Assembly: GCF_001936575.1 (NCBI RefSeq)
Contig: NZ_MSMP01000007.1
Span: forward strand, 154,513 to 218,512
Length of the DNA: 64,000 nucleotides
Origin: Tenacibaculum agarivorans
GTDB taxonomy: Bacteria; Bacteroidota; Bacteroidia; Flavobacteriales; Flavobacteriaceae
Direction of reading: 5' to 3'
Shown here piece by piece: positions 34,127 through 42,445 of this stretch. The translations under genes and the position numbers were made by a program. How positions within the stretch are numbered: position 1 is the stretch's first letter; every line of letters starts with the position of its first letter. The notes below the pieces were generated by a model, which made no database searches, had not been told where the DNA came from, and worked only from the letters and a program-made list of their open reading frames with translations.

Positions 34127-36412
34127 ATGAAGCATTTCACTTTTATCTTACTTTTAATCTTATCAAGCTCCCTATTCAGTCAAACAAATTTTTCTATTTC
34201 TGGAACTGTTTACGATACTAATAGTACTATAGTTGATAATGGAGATCTACTACTTATTTCAAAAAATAATGGAAAGATACTTACCTATACTTTTATTGAA
34301 AACGGTAAGTTTTATTTTGATGCCATTAAACAAGGAACATATATTTTAAAAATACATGCTATCTCTTATGAGGAGTTTTCACAGGAAATAATCCTCAATA
34401 ACAATATTGACCTCCAATTTTCTTTAACTCCAAAACACAACCTTTTAAACGAAGTAGAAATAACAACTCGTAAAAGATTGATTCAAAACAAAAAAGGAAA
34501 TATTCTAATCAATGTAGAAAACAGTATTTTTTCAGCAGAACCAACTACTACTAATTTACTCGCAAAACTTCCCAAACTACAAGTTAATGAAACACAAGAA
34601 ACACTTGAAATAATAGGTAAAGGAACTCCTTTAATTTATATAGACAATCAACAAGTTCCTTTTCAAATGCTAAATACACTCCAAGTTGATGACATAAAAA
34701 CTATAGAGATCATTAACAATCCTTCTGTTAAATATGAAGCCAATGCTAATGCTGTACTTCTGATTACGCTTAAAAAAAACACCTCAAACGAGCTAAAAAT
34801 ACTCTTAAGAGAAACTACTGCTTTTAAAAGATTTTTCAATAATTATATATCGAGTTACGTTAGCTTTAAAAAAAATAAAAACGAGATTAAATTAAGTATT
34901 GCATATAATGCGATGAATGTCTGGGAACGAAATAACACTTCGTATGCTATCCCTAGCGAAAATATTGTGTCGAATCATGTAATAACATCCGTTACTAATA
35001 GAAAGCAAGCTGTATTCAATGGTGGGTTTTATCATCAAATTAATGACAAGGATTATTTTTCTATTAATTCAAATACCCAAGCACAAAAAGAACCTTTTTC
35101 TTTCAATACCATTACTAATTATAGCGAAGATAATATGCTAGATACAATTGATACTTCTACTAATGATTTAGGGAGCAGGTATTTTACTACAACTTCTTTA
35201 AATTATCAAAAACAATTTAAAAATACTGACATTCTTTTTTTTGGTGCACAACACGTTTTTTATGTAAAAAAGATAACAAATAATATTACCAACACCAGTA
35301 ATGATCAAACTTTTGATGTGACCAGAACTCAAAACTTTTCTATTGATTCTTACATTGCTAAAATCAATTACGAGAAGAAGTTTTCTGAAAATAGCACATT
35401 AGAAAGTGGTATTTCCTTTTTAAAGACTAAAACAGGTAACGATAATAATTCTATAATTTATAATTTCATTGAAGAGAATAAAGCTTTTTACCTTCAATTA
35501 TCTTCAAAATTATTCAAAAAATTAAATTACTCTTTAGGTTTCCGAGTTGAAGGCAATACAACTTTAGGATATTTTACAGACAGAAAAGATGATCGATCTT
35601 ATCGAAAAAACACATTCCTATTTCCAAAATTTAATATTCATATTCCTTTTAAAAAAGAGCAATCTTTAACATTAAATTACAGTAAGAATATTGCAAGACC
35701 AGCTTTTTCTTCACTTTCAAATACTGCTGCATATGTAAATCCTTATATTGAATTTACAGGAAATTTAAATCTTAAAAATGCTGTTACAGATGAACTTTCT
35801 TTGCATTATTCTTTTAATAAAAAAGCGATAACTCTTGAATATAGTTATACCAAAAATTCTATTAAGCCATTTACATTCAATTACAATCCTTCAAACCAAA
35901 CTACAACCATACTACCTTTAAATTTTACTGAAAGAACAAATATTCGTTTAGAGGCTAATATTCCTATTTCGTATGGACTTTGGTCTTCAGAAAATAGTTT
36001 AAACTTTTTGTATTCTCGATTTGTTGATCATCATTCAATTGAAACAAATTTAAAACCTTATTTATATTATTATTCCAATCAAACATTCTCCATAAATAAT
36101 ATCACTTCCTTTAATCTCAATTTATGGGGAACCACTCTAAAAGGAGAAGGTCCTTTTAGTACATTACCCGTTTTTACTATGAATGCATCTTTTCAAAAGA
36201 AATTTAAAAATATAGATCTCACCTTAAGCTATAATGATATTTTCAACACACTAGAGTTTAGTGAAAATCATATGTTACCTAACATAAATGGTAATACACT
36301 ATTCTTTACAGATGTGAATGCTTTTTCTTTAGCATTGAAATATAATTTTGGTAAAATCAGAAAGAGTAATTACAAGAATAAAACTGTTAGTAATACGAGA
36401 AGGATTAGATAA
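34127..36412 (+). CDS. Outer-membrane beta-barrel / TonB-dependent receptor-like protein
   Basis: About 761 residues. The ATG at 34127 gives the signal peptide MKHFTFILLLILSSSLFSQ; a TTG at 34109 is less likely. A carboxypeptidase-regulatory-like domain (NFSISGTVYDTNSTIVDNG) is followed by a plug-like part (LPKLQVNETQETLEIIGKG) and a barrel. The C-terminus is FGKIRKSNYKNKTVSNTRR, a basic tail after the last strand. It belongs to the same broad class as the protein at 25807 but is not a close copy. Cargo unknown. The membrane-tethered regulator upstream is its likely partner. Confidence 0.85.
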   Translation: MKHFTFILLLILSSSLFSQTNFSISGTVYDTNSTIVDNGDLLLISKNNGKILTYTFIENGKFYFDAIKQGTYILKIHAISYEEFSQEIILNNNIDLQFSLTPKHNLLNEVEITTRKRLIQNKKGNILINVENSIFSAEPTTTNLLAKLPKLQVNETQETLEIIGKGTPLIYIDNQQVPFQMLNTLQVDDIKTIEIINNPSVKYEANANAVLLITLKKNTSNELKILLRETTAFKRFFNNYISSYVSFKKNKNEIKLSIAYNAMNVWERNNTSYAIPSENIVSNHVITSVTNRKQAVFNGGFYHQINDKDYFSINSNTQAQKEPFSFNTITNYSEDNMLDTIDTSTNDLGSRYFTTTSLNYQKQFKNTDILFFGAQHVFYVKKITNNITNTSNDQTFDVTRTQNFSIDSYIAKINYEKKFSENSTLESGISFLKTKTGNDNNSIIYNFIEENKAFYLQLSSKLFKKLNYSLGFRVEGNTTLGYFTDRKDDRSYRKNTFLFPKFNIHIPFKKEQSLTLNYSKNIARPAFSSLSNTAAYVNPYIEFTGNLNLKNAVTDELSLHYSFNKKAITLEYSYTKNSIKPFTFNYNPSNQTTTILPLNFTERTNIRLEANIPISYGLWSSENSLNFLYSRFVDHHSIETNLKPYLYYYSNQTFSINNITSFNLNLWGTTLKGEGPFSTLPVFTMNASFQKKFKNIDLTLSYNDIFNTLEFSENHMLPNINGNTLFFTDVNAFSLALKYNFGKIRKSNYKNKTVSNTRRIR

Positions 36413-36561
36413 GTTTGTATATCTATTTTTCAGATCTTCACTTTATGATGATTTTTTTAAGTTTTTGTTATTTTATATATATTTATTACGATAATTTTTA
36501 AATAAAACCTAATTATTATAATAAAACTATAAAAATTAGTCCTCCAAAAAATCTAACTAAA

Positions 36562-38055
36562 ATGATAGGAAGAAGATTTCTATTACTGCTATTTGTATTC
36601 ATAATTTATATAATTCCTATATACTCTAGCGAGCATAAAAATGATTTAAGTCACATTACTTTTACTTATAACTACTATATAGATAAGGCTAATGAATTCC
36701 AAATAAATAAATCTCTAGAGATTCCTTTTAGAAACTCAACCCCTATTAATTTTCCTTTTTTTAAAGGAACGATTTTTATAAAAATTACCTTAAATAATAC
36801 AAGCCCTTTACAACAAGAACTTGTTCTCTTCAACAATGATATTATCAACAGAAATTATTATTTCTATACATTATCTCATACACCTAACATACAGCAAACT
36901 CCCTGTAACAATAGATCTTTTAGTTTTAGTAAACCCAATTATAAGATAACATTACATCCAAACGAGCAAAAAGTCTATTACATTCAATGTAAAAGTGATG
37001 GTAGAGCCATTCGGGCCACTCCTCATATTGTTTCTCTAAATCATTTTATTAGTTTAATGCGTCAAGAAAATATTAAAAACACCTTTTTCTATGGTGTTAT
37101 TTTTATAATCTTACTAATTAATATTTTCTATTGGAGGTTTTTACAGAAGAAAGTATATCTCTATTACGTATCTTATATACTATTCACACTACTTTTCTAT
37201 TTAGGATTTGATGGCTACCTTTTTAACCTAGGTATTTCCGATACTATTATAGAACATTTTATATTTTTTGCTCTAAAGTGTATGGTTTTTGCGCTGCTAC
37301 TATTCAGTGCATATTTCCTAAACATTAAAAACTCTAACCCTAACTTTTACAAACATTTAAAAAGATATACTGCTATGATAATGGTAAGTGTATTAGTGTA
37401 TCAATTATTTTTCTGCACTTATGAGGTAGGTAAAATTCATATTATTGAATTCTGTTTTGGTTTTGTATGGCTCTTCTTACTCATATATATGATTGTAATT
37501 GCACTACAAAAAAACCGAGCCAATACTCGTTACTATCTTTTAGCCATAAGTACTGCTTTATTTTTTGTTTTAATTGGTATTATAAATATCAGTTTAAAAA
37601 CAGGAACAACAGGGAAATTTTTATTTAAAATCGGTACTACCATTGAGTTTATAATTTTCACCTATGTAACAGCCAAAATATTAGAAAGGAATACTAAAAA
37701 ATTACAATCGAAGCTTTCTGAAGTACATACACATCAACTAAAAAAGACCGACTTACTTACTATTTTTAAACTTTTAGAAGCTAATATTACCTGTGAAGAA
37801 GAATGGACTACCTTTAAAAATAAATTACAAGAATTAAATCCAAATTTTTTGACTAACCTCTATCAAAATCATCCCACACTTTCTAAATCTGAAATAAGGT
37901 TACTCACTTTAGTTAAAATAGGTTTTACACAAAAAGAAATTGCCAATGTTTTATATATAGCTCAAGAGAGTGTGAAAAAAGCTAAGCAGCGTGTTAGAAA
38001 AAAAATAGGGTTAAGTAAAGAAATAACTTTATCTAATTATTTAGCCACTATATAA
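36562..38055 (+). CDS. 7TM-DISM receptor with C-terminal LuxR-type HTH
   Basis: 497 residues. A signal peptide and an extracytoplasmic jelly-roll-like 7TMR-DISM extracellular domain (about 25-165) are followed by seven hydrophobic helices (about 172-370). A short coiled region (RNTKKLQSKLSEVHTHQLKK) leads to a C-terminal helix-turn-helix, LVKIGFTQKEIANVLYIAQE, then SVKKAKQRVRKKIG. Usual DISM receptors end in kinase or cyclase domains; here the output is DNA binding directly. It lies just before the grasp-with-spasm cluster and is a candidate regulator of it, by position only. Confidence 0.85.
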   Translation: MIGRRFLLLLFVFIIYIIPIYSSEHKNDLSHITFTYNYYIDKANEFQINKSLEIPFRNSTPINFPFFKGTIFIKITLNNTSPLQQELVLFNNDIINRNYYFYTLSHTPNIQQTPCNNRSFSFSKPNYKITLHPNEQKVYYIQCKSDGRAIRATPHIVSLNHFISLMRQENIKNTFFYGVIFIILLINIFYWRFLQKKVYLYYVSYILFTLLFYLGFDGYLFNLGISDTIIEHFIFFALKCMVFALLLFSAYFLNIKNSNPNFYKHLKRYTAMIMVSVLVYQLFFCTYEVGKIHIIEFCFGFVWLFLLIYMIVIALQKNRANTRYYLLAISTALFFVLIGIINISLKTGTTGKFLFKIGTTIEFIIFTYVTAKILERNTKKLQSKLSEVHTHQLKKTDLLTIFKLLEANITCEEEWTTFKNKLQELNPNFLTNLYQNHPTLSKSEIRLLTLVKIGFTQKEIANVLYIAQESVKKAKQRVRKKIGLSKEITLSNYLATI

Positions 38056-38187
38056 CTCATTATCCTCAGTTTTTTAGGGCTTTTTTATCTTGTCCCCTAT
38101 TTTGTATCCCTACTAAAATCACAAAGTAATCATTTCTTTTTATAGGTTTGAAGAAGGTTATACTCGTACATATCTGTTGAGTGATTC

Positions 38188-38208
38188 CTAATTGCCAGAT
38201 TAGATAAA
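38188..38208 (+). repeat. Repeated hairpin element, copy 1
   Basis: CTAATTGCCAGATTAGA (38188-38204), also found at 39042-39058. CTAAT/ATTAG can form a stem. It lies 77 nt before the first precursor ATG. A second similar segment (CTTGGCTATAGCTAAC near 38240) lies closer to the ATG. Confidence 0.7.
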
Positions 38209-38281
38209 CCTACTTTAATGATCATCCAAAATATTAAACCTTGGCTATAGCTAACAGTATAGTCAATTAAAAAATTAAGAA

Positions 38282-38458
38282 ATGAAAACAACAAACTTTT
38301 TTAAAACACTTACTAAACATCAATTATTACAGCTTAAAGGAGGAAGAAAAAACAACACATGTAACACTAACAGAGGAACAATTAATGACCATGATGAAAA
38401 TGATGATGAAGACATGATAACTACTCCTATTGGCAGTCTAATAGTTAAAAGAAAATAA
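38282..38458 (+). CDS. Grasp-with-spasm RiPP precursor 1 (GG leader)
   Basis: A 58-residue peptide. The leader has HQLLQLKGG (residues 13-21), a classic double-glycine cleavage site. The core that follows is Thr-, Asp- and Asn-rich (RGTINDHDENDDEDMITTP), with the Thr donors and acidic side chains that ATP-grasp ligases join as esters in graspetides. It ends in a basic tail VKRK. It is the first gene of the cluster, 1.05 kb before the ATP-grasp gene. The frame, leader and location support it strongly. Which residues are crosslinked cannot be told. Confidence 0.75.
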   Translation: MKTTNFFKTLTKHQLLQLKGGRKNNTCNTNRGTINDHDENDDEDMITTPIGSLIVKRK

Positions 38459-38501
38459 TAGTACAAACCTTACCTGTTTAACCTCTCTAAAAAATAGTAT
38501 A

Positions 38502-38930
38502 ATGAAATTTAAAACTATTTATATTCTAGTATTTGCGCTACTGTTGTCGTGTACTTCCGAAGATAACTTAATCGAAACTACCTCTAAACCAACACCTTCA
38601 TTGAGAAGTAAAAAAATGATAGAAAAAAACAAAAGATTTCCTTGGTATATTCCAACTATTTCTGGATGTGGAGGAGGGTTTAATGTTACGATAGCTTCTG
38701 AAAGTGGATTTGTTCCTACAGGGCAATTATTTAGTTATGAAATATATTTAGAAGACACTTATCCTGATGGGGCCATTCTTGATTCTGGAGAAATTTCTTC
38801 TGGAGAAAACACAAATTGGGTTTTAGCACCTTGTACAACATATGTATTTGTTTTTCATAACACACCATGGTCTCCTACTATTACAGTAACTGGTATTACA
38901 GATGGATGTGGAGGAATATTCATTTGTTAA
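38502..38930 (+). CDS. Small lipoprotein inside the RiPP cluster
   Basis: 142 residues with a lipoprotein signal (FALLLSC, Cys about 17). The mature part is Gly/Thr-rich and has four cysteines (SGCGGGFN, APCTT, DGCGG, and the C-terminal residue IC). I do not recognise the family. It is the second gene of the cluster, 43 nt after precursor 1, so it is likely co-transcribed. Immunity or export help is conceivable from position, but nothing in the sequence shows it. Confidence 0.65.
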   Translation: MKFKTIYILVFALLLSCTSEDNLIETTSKPTPSLRSKKMIEKNKRFPWYIPTISGCGGGFNVTIASESGFVPTGQLFSYEIYLEDTYPDGAILDSGEISSGENTNWVLAPCTTYVFVFHNTPWSPTITVTGITDGCGGIFIC

Positions 38931-39012
38931 AACCACGCCTATATACTGTTCTTAAATATTAGTTATCATAAAGCTTTGCTTTGACTAATATAACAGAATG
39001 AATACATCTAAG

Positions 39013-39062
39013 GTGTGCTGGCACACATCTTAAAAACCTCTCTAATTGCCAGATTAGAGAAA
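39013..39062 (+). repeat. Hairpin GTGTGC/GCACAC and repeated element, copy 2
   Basis: Holds GGTGTGCTGGCACACAT (39013-39029), a 6-bp-stem hairpin. After it comes CTAATTGCCAGATTAGA (39042-39058), identical to copy 1; here the stem extends to CTCTAAT/ATTAGAG. Precursor 2 starts 100 nt downstream. The downstream CTTTGGCTAAAACTAA again resembles the copy-1 flank, so the whole leader region appears duplicated. Confidence 0.7.
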
Positions 39063-39158
39063 TGTAGTGGTAAGCTGAAAACACTTGTGTAATCTAAAAA
39101 GAGTAAGCATTAACCTTTGGCTAAAACTAAAAGCCAATCTTTTAAAACTATTTTAATT

Positions 39159-39365
39159 ATGAAATCTTTTGAAAAATTTAAAAACAAAAAAACAGCATTA
39201 AAAAATATTATTGGAGGTGCTCCTAACTATGAAAAAACTTATGGTTATAATCATGAAACAGGCGAAGAAGAGTCAGATTTAGCCGGTAGATGTTTTGGTG
39301 CTCATCCTAGTAATGGTACATATACTGACTATTATGCAAAGCGTAGTTATGTAGCTGCTGGTTAA
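39159..39365 (+). CDS. Grasp-with-spasm RiPP precursor 2 (GG leader)
   Basis: A 68-residue peptide from ATG 39159; the frame runs 14 codons further up to a TTG that has no support. The leader ends ALKNIIGG (residues 15-22). The core contains HETGEEESDLAGRCFG and a Tyr-rich end YTDYYAKRSYVAAG. The Thr/Glu/Ser/Asp block is a plausible substrate for ester or amide formation by the ATP-grasp enzyme. It lies 143 nt before the ATP-grasp gene and has its own copy of the upstream repeat. Confidence 0.75.
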   Translation: MKSFEKFKNKKTALKNIIGGAPNYEKTYGYNHETGEEESDLAGRCFGAHPSNGTYTDYYAKRSYVAAG

Positions 39366-39378
39366 TTATTACATAAGA

Positions 39379-39489
39379 CTGTCTAAGAAGACATTACGAC
39401 AAACAAAACGAAGGAATCTTTGTAAAACTACAACTCTAATTATAAAGTTACTGATTCTTTCACAAGAACATTAATTACTTCTTAGACAG
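39379..39489. repeat. 111-nt inverted-repeat element between precursor 2 and gwsG
   Basis: CTGTCTAAGAAG (39379-39390) and CTTCTTAGACAG (39478-39489) are perfect 12-bp terminal inverted repeats. Similarity continues inward (ATTA/TAAT). An inner pair GAAGGAATC/GATTCTTTC can extend the fold. It may be a MITE-like element or a long hairpin that limits read-through from the precursor into the maturase genes. I find no clear target-site duplication. Confidence 0.75.
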
Positions 39490-39507
39490 CCTATTTATAA
39501 TCAATTT

Positions 39508-40497
39508 ATGAAAACAACAACCTCTATTACAAAACAACCAGAAATTTTAATCATTTCATCTGAAGAAGATTCTAATTACAAATCAATAACTGAATGGCTT
39601 GCTTATTATAAGGCTGATTTCTTTTGTATAAATGCCTACAGCGACATTTTAAGTATACATAGTTATGATATGCAAACACAAGAAATGTCTTTACTTATAG
39701 AGAATCAGAATCAGGAATTCATAATAGATATAAACAATGTAAAAACTGTTTTTATACGAAAAGGAATATTAAACTTTAAAGTGAATCCGATTTCAGATGC
39801 ATTATTAAAACAACATGCTGTTTTAGATTATATATATCATTATGAAAAATCTCTAAATGAGTTTCTTGAATATTATTTTCGATCAAGATGTAATGTTATT
39901 GGTTTATGGGGAGCTGCTTTTATCAATAAATTGATTGTTTTAGAAGAAGCTAAAAAAGTAGATTTTAAAATACCTGAAACATTCTTAAAAACAAACTTAA
40001 ACACCTTAAAAACTAATACCTCATATATTTCAAAAACAGTTGCAATTCCTCTAATTACAACTTCTAACCATAAAAAATTCATGACCTATACGGGTAAACT
40101 AGATTTTTCTTTATTTCCGAAAAGAATAATGACTTCATTAATTCAAAAAGAAATAAAAAAGCTATTTGAGATACGAGTATTTGTTTTTCTAAAAAAAATA
40201 TATTCCATGGCGATCTTCTCGCAGATGAATAAAGAGTCAGTAGTTGATTATAGAGTATATAACAATGATACTCCTTACTTAGAAGAACCTTATACAATTC
40301 CAAATTATCTACAAAAGAAAATTTTGAAATTAATGGAAGTTTTGAAATTAAATACAGGATCATTTGACTTCATGTATACCGAAGATGGTGAATATTATTT
40401 TTTAGAAGTGAATCCTGTTGGACAGTTTGGACACTTAGGAAGAGTTTGCGGTGTTGATTTAAATAAAGTTATTGCTCAAGAAATTATCTCATTATGA
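39508..40497 (+). CDS. gwsG: Grasp-with-spasm ATP-grasp peptide maturase
   Basis: ATP-grasp ligase of 329 residues related to graspetide (microviridin-type) ligases and RimK. The N-terminal part recognises leader peptide. The C-terminal grasp has TGSFDFMYTEDGEYYFLEVN with the metal/ATP residues (E and N of LEVNPVGQFGH, about 306-316). It would activate acidic side chains in the precursor core as acyl phosphates and form esters or amides with Thr, Ser or Lys. The stop overlaps the next small ORF's start as ATGA. Confidence 0.88.
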   Translation: MKTTTSITKQPEILIISSEEDSNYKSITEWLAYYKADFFCINAYSDILSIHSYDMQTQEMSLLIENQNQEFIIDINNVKTVFIRKGILNFKVNPISDALLKQHAVLDYIYHYEKSLNEFLEYYFRSRCNVIGLWGAAFINKLIVLEEAKKVDFKIPETFLKTNLNTLKTNTSYISKTVAIPLITTSNHKKFMTYTGKLDFSLFPKRIMTSLIQKEIKKLFEIRVFVFLKKIYSMAIFSQMNKESVVDYRVYNNDTPYLEEPYTIPNYLQKKILKLMEVLKLNTGSFDFMYTEDGEYYFLEVNPVGQFGHLGRVCGVDLNKVIAQEIISL

Positions 40498-40673
40498 AAA
40501 ACAATCACGAATACATAACACAACTAAAAAAATATGGTCTTCCTGCAGATGTATTGAATGTCAATTCATTTCCGATAAAACAAAATACTACTCAAAAAAC
40601 AAACCATCTCTATTCTAAAATTAGTAGAGCCAATTGGAACAACTTTATAATGCCTTTTAAAAAAATTATATAA
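40494..40673 (+). CDS. Small ORF coupled between the two maturases
   Basis: 59 codons, overlapping gwsG by ATGA and ending one base before the SPASM gene, so it is translationally coupled at both ends. The product is basic: YITQLKKYGLPADVLNVNSF then a C-terminal NWNNFIMPFKKII. There is no signal peptide, no GG leader and no acidic Thr-rich core, so a third precursor is unlikely. It might be a leader-recognition or scaffold partner. No family recognised. Confidence 0.7.
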   Translation: MKNNHEYITQLKKYGLPADVLNVNSFPIKQNTTQKTNHLYSKISRANWNNFIMPFKKII

Positions 40674-40674
40674 A

Positions 40675-41625
40675 ATGTACGGAATTTCAAGTAATATAAC
40701 ACTTACCAAAGGATATCGTAAGAGCATTTTAGCCAATTTCGGAAGTAGAGATATCTTTCATATCAACAATACTGAAGTCAAAGAAATCGCTACACTATTT
40801 GAACAACGTTTTTTTGAAAAAGAAGAAGTTAGTCCCGAGTTATTTCAATTTCTATATGACCATAGAATGATATATAAAACCCAAAAAAAAATCCAACATC
40901 ATTTCCCTAAAATCAATAGAATATATGAATCAAGACACACAATTGAATTTTTAATACTAGATTATTCAAACGATACTACATTACAAAAAGCAATTGAAAT
41001 ATGTAGTGCTATTAGAATTCCTAATTTGTTAATCAGAGGAAACAAAAATATAATTGATAGAATAAGAAACTCTATTTCAAATCTATCTTACCCTGAATCT
41101 GTTACCTTCATTACTTCTAACCCATCCCTTCTTAAATTAAAAAATTTGTTTAGAATTGTCATTCAAGAAGAAGACATTCAATCATTTGTAAATAGAGACA
41201 CAATTGACCTAAACCCTATTTTATTTACAGAGTCTCTTTCTTATCATACTTACTTTCACAAAAAAATATATATCGATTCTAATGGTTTTGTTAAAAACAC
41301 CCCTGAGTCTAAAGAGGTATTTCTCAATATAAAAGAAAGTAACTTTATAGAAAAAATTAAAAACATAATCATTACAAAAGAATTTAGAAAATATTGGAAA
41401 GTTCATAAGGACCTATGTGATATTTGTAAACATTGCGAGTTTAGGCATATGTGTGTAGATAATAGGATCCCTTTTCAAAGAATTCCCAAAGAATGGTATC
41501 ATGAAAACGAATGTACCTACAATCCATTCATTTCAAAATGGCAAGGAGAAAAAGGATATCAATCTATTAAATCATTAGGAATAAGGAGTACTAAAGACGA
41601 GTTTTCATCACCATTAAAAATCTGA
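40675..41625 (+). CDS. gwsS: Grasp-with-spasm SPASM-domain peptide maturase
   Basis: 316 residues. The C-terminal SPASM-like iron-sulfur region has cysteines in CDICKHCEFRHMCVDNR (about 247-263) and ENECTYNPF, with the GxxW-like SKWQGEKGY. There is no radical-SAM CxxxCxxC barrel motif, as known for the GwsS type: a SPASM domain without the radical SAM core. It probably binds the precursor and guides modification by the ATP-grasp partner. No peptidase-containing ABC transporter follows, so export is not encoded here. Confidence 0.85.
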   Translation: MYGISSNITLTKGYRKSILANFGSRDIFHINNTEVKEIATLFEQRFFEKEEVSPELFQFLYDHRMIYKTQKKIQHHFPKINRIYESRHTIEFLILDYSNDTTLQKAIEICSAIRIPNLLIRGNKNIIDRIRNSISNLSYPESVTFITSNPSLLKLKNLFRIVIQEEDIQSFVNRDTIDLNPILFTESLSYHTYFHKKIYIDSNGFVKNTPESKEVFLNIKESNFIEKIKNIIITKEFRKYWKVHKDLCDICKHCEFRHMCVDNRIPFQRIPKEWYHENECTYNPFISKWQGEKGYQSIKSLGIRSTKDEFSSPLKI

Positions 41626-41639
41626 TTTAATGAATACTA

Positions 41640-42374
41640 TCAAACATTTCTTTTAAATTCACTCAATAAAATAGCAGTAGCAGTAGCCACATTTAAACTC
41701 TCCGTTTCTTGAGTTTCACCAAATCTAGGAATACTTATTTTATTGGATACTACACTTCGTATCTCTTTAGATATACCGTTAGCTTCATTTCCCATAATCA
41801 GTATTGCTTTTTCAGGTAACACTGTTTTATACACATTAGTCCCCTCCATATCAGCTATATATGTTGGAAGTTTTGTTTCCTCAAGGAAAGAAGATAAATT
41901 AGTATAATTAATAGAAACTCTAGTAATAGACCCCATAGTAGATTGAATTACTTTTTGATTATAGCAATCTACAGTATCTGTAGAACAAATCAATTGTTCA
42001 ATACCAAACCAGTCACATAGTCGAATAATAGTACCCAAGTTTCCAGGGTCATTAATTCCATCGAGAGCTACTACTAAACCTTTTACTTCATTTTCTTCAG
42101 GTACTGGAATTTCAAAAACTCCTAATACTTTATTTGGTGTTTTTAAACTACTAATTTTTTTTAGTTCTACTTCAGAAATTTGAGTTGTTTTTTCTAAATA
42201 TTGAGAAGGCACGTCAAAATCTTCTGTTGTAAAAAGCATATGGAGTTGTAGTGAGGAACTTAATAATTCTCCTACAACTTTAACTCCTTCTGCTACAAAA
42301 AGCTGATGTGTTTTTCTATATTTTTTTTGTCCTAAGCTATTGATTAATTTAATTTGGTTTTTAGATAGACTCAT
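41640..42374 (-). CDS. TrmH/SpoU-family RNA 2'-O-methyltransferase
   Basis: 244 residues. The N-terminal substrate-binding part begins with the start-proximal SKNQIKLINSLGQKKYRKTH. The SPOUT knot has the three family motifs: LDGINDPGNLGTIIRLCDWF (about 107-126), ILIMGNEANGIS and ISIPRFGETQETESLNVATA. This knot binds SAM and methylates a ribose in rRNA or tRNA; the target position is not determinable. It converges with the gws cluster, and no terminator is visible between them. Confidence 0.92.
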   Translation of the reverse strand: MSLSKNQIKLINSLGQKKYRKTHQLFVAEGVKVVGELLSSSLQLHMLFTTEDFDVPSQYLEKTTQISEVELKKISSLKTPNKVLGVFEIPVPEENEVKGLVVALDGINDPGNLGTIIRLCDWFGIEQLICSTDTVDCYNQKVIQSTMGSITRVSINYTNLSSFLEETKLPTYIADMEGTNVYKTVLPEKAILIMGNEANGISKEIRSVVSNKISIPRFGETQETESLNVATATAILLSEFKRNV

Positions 42375-42445
42375 TTGTAGTTTTTTAACAACTCTTTTAA
42401 CCTTAAAATTGGTATTTTTGACAATTAATGCGACGCGTAAAGTTA

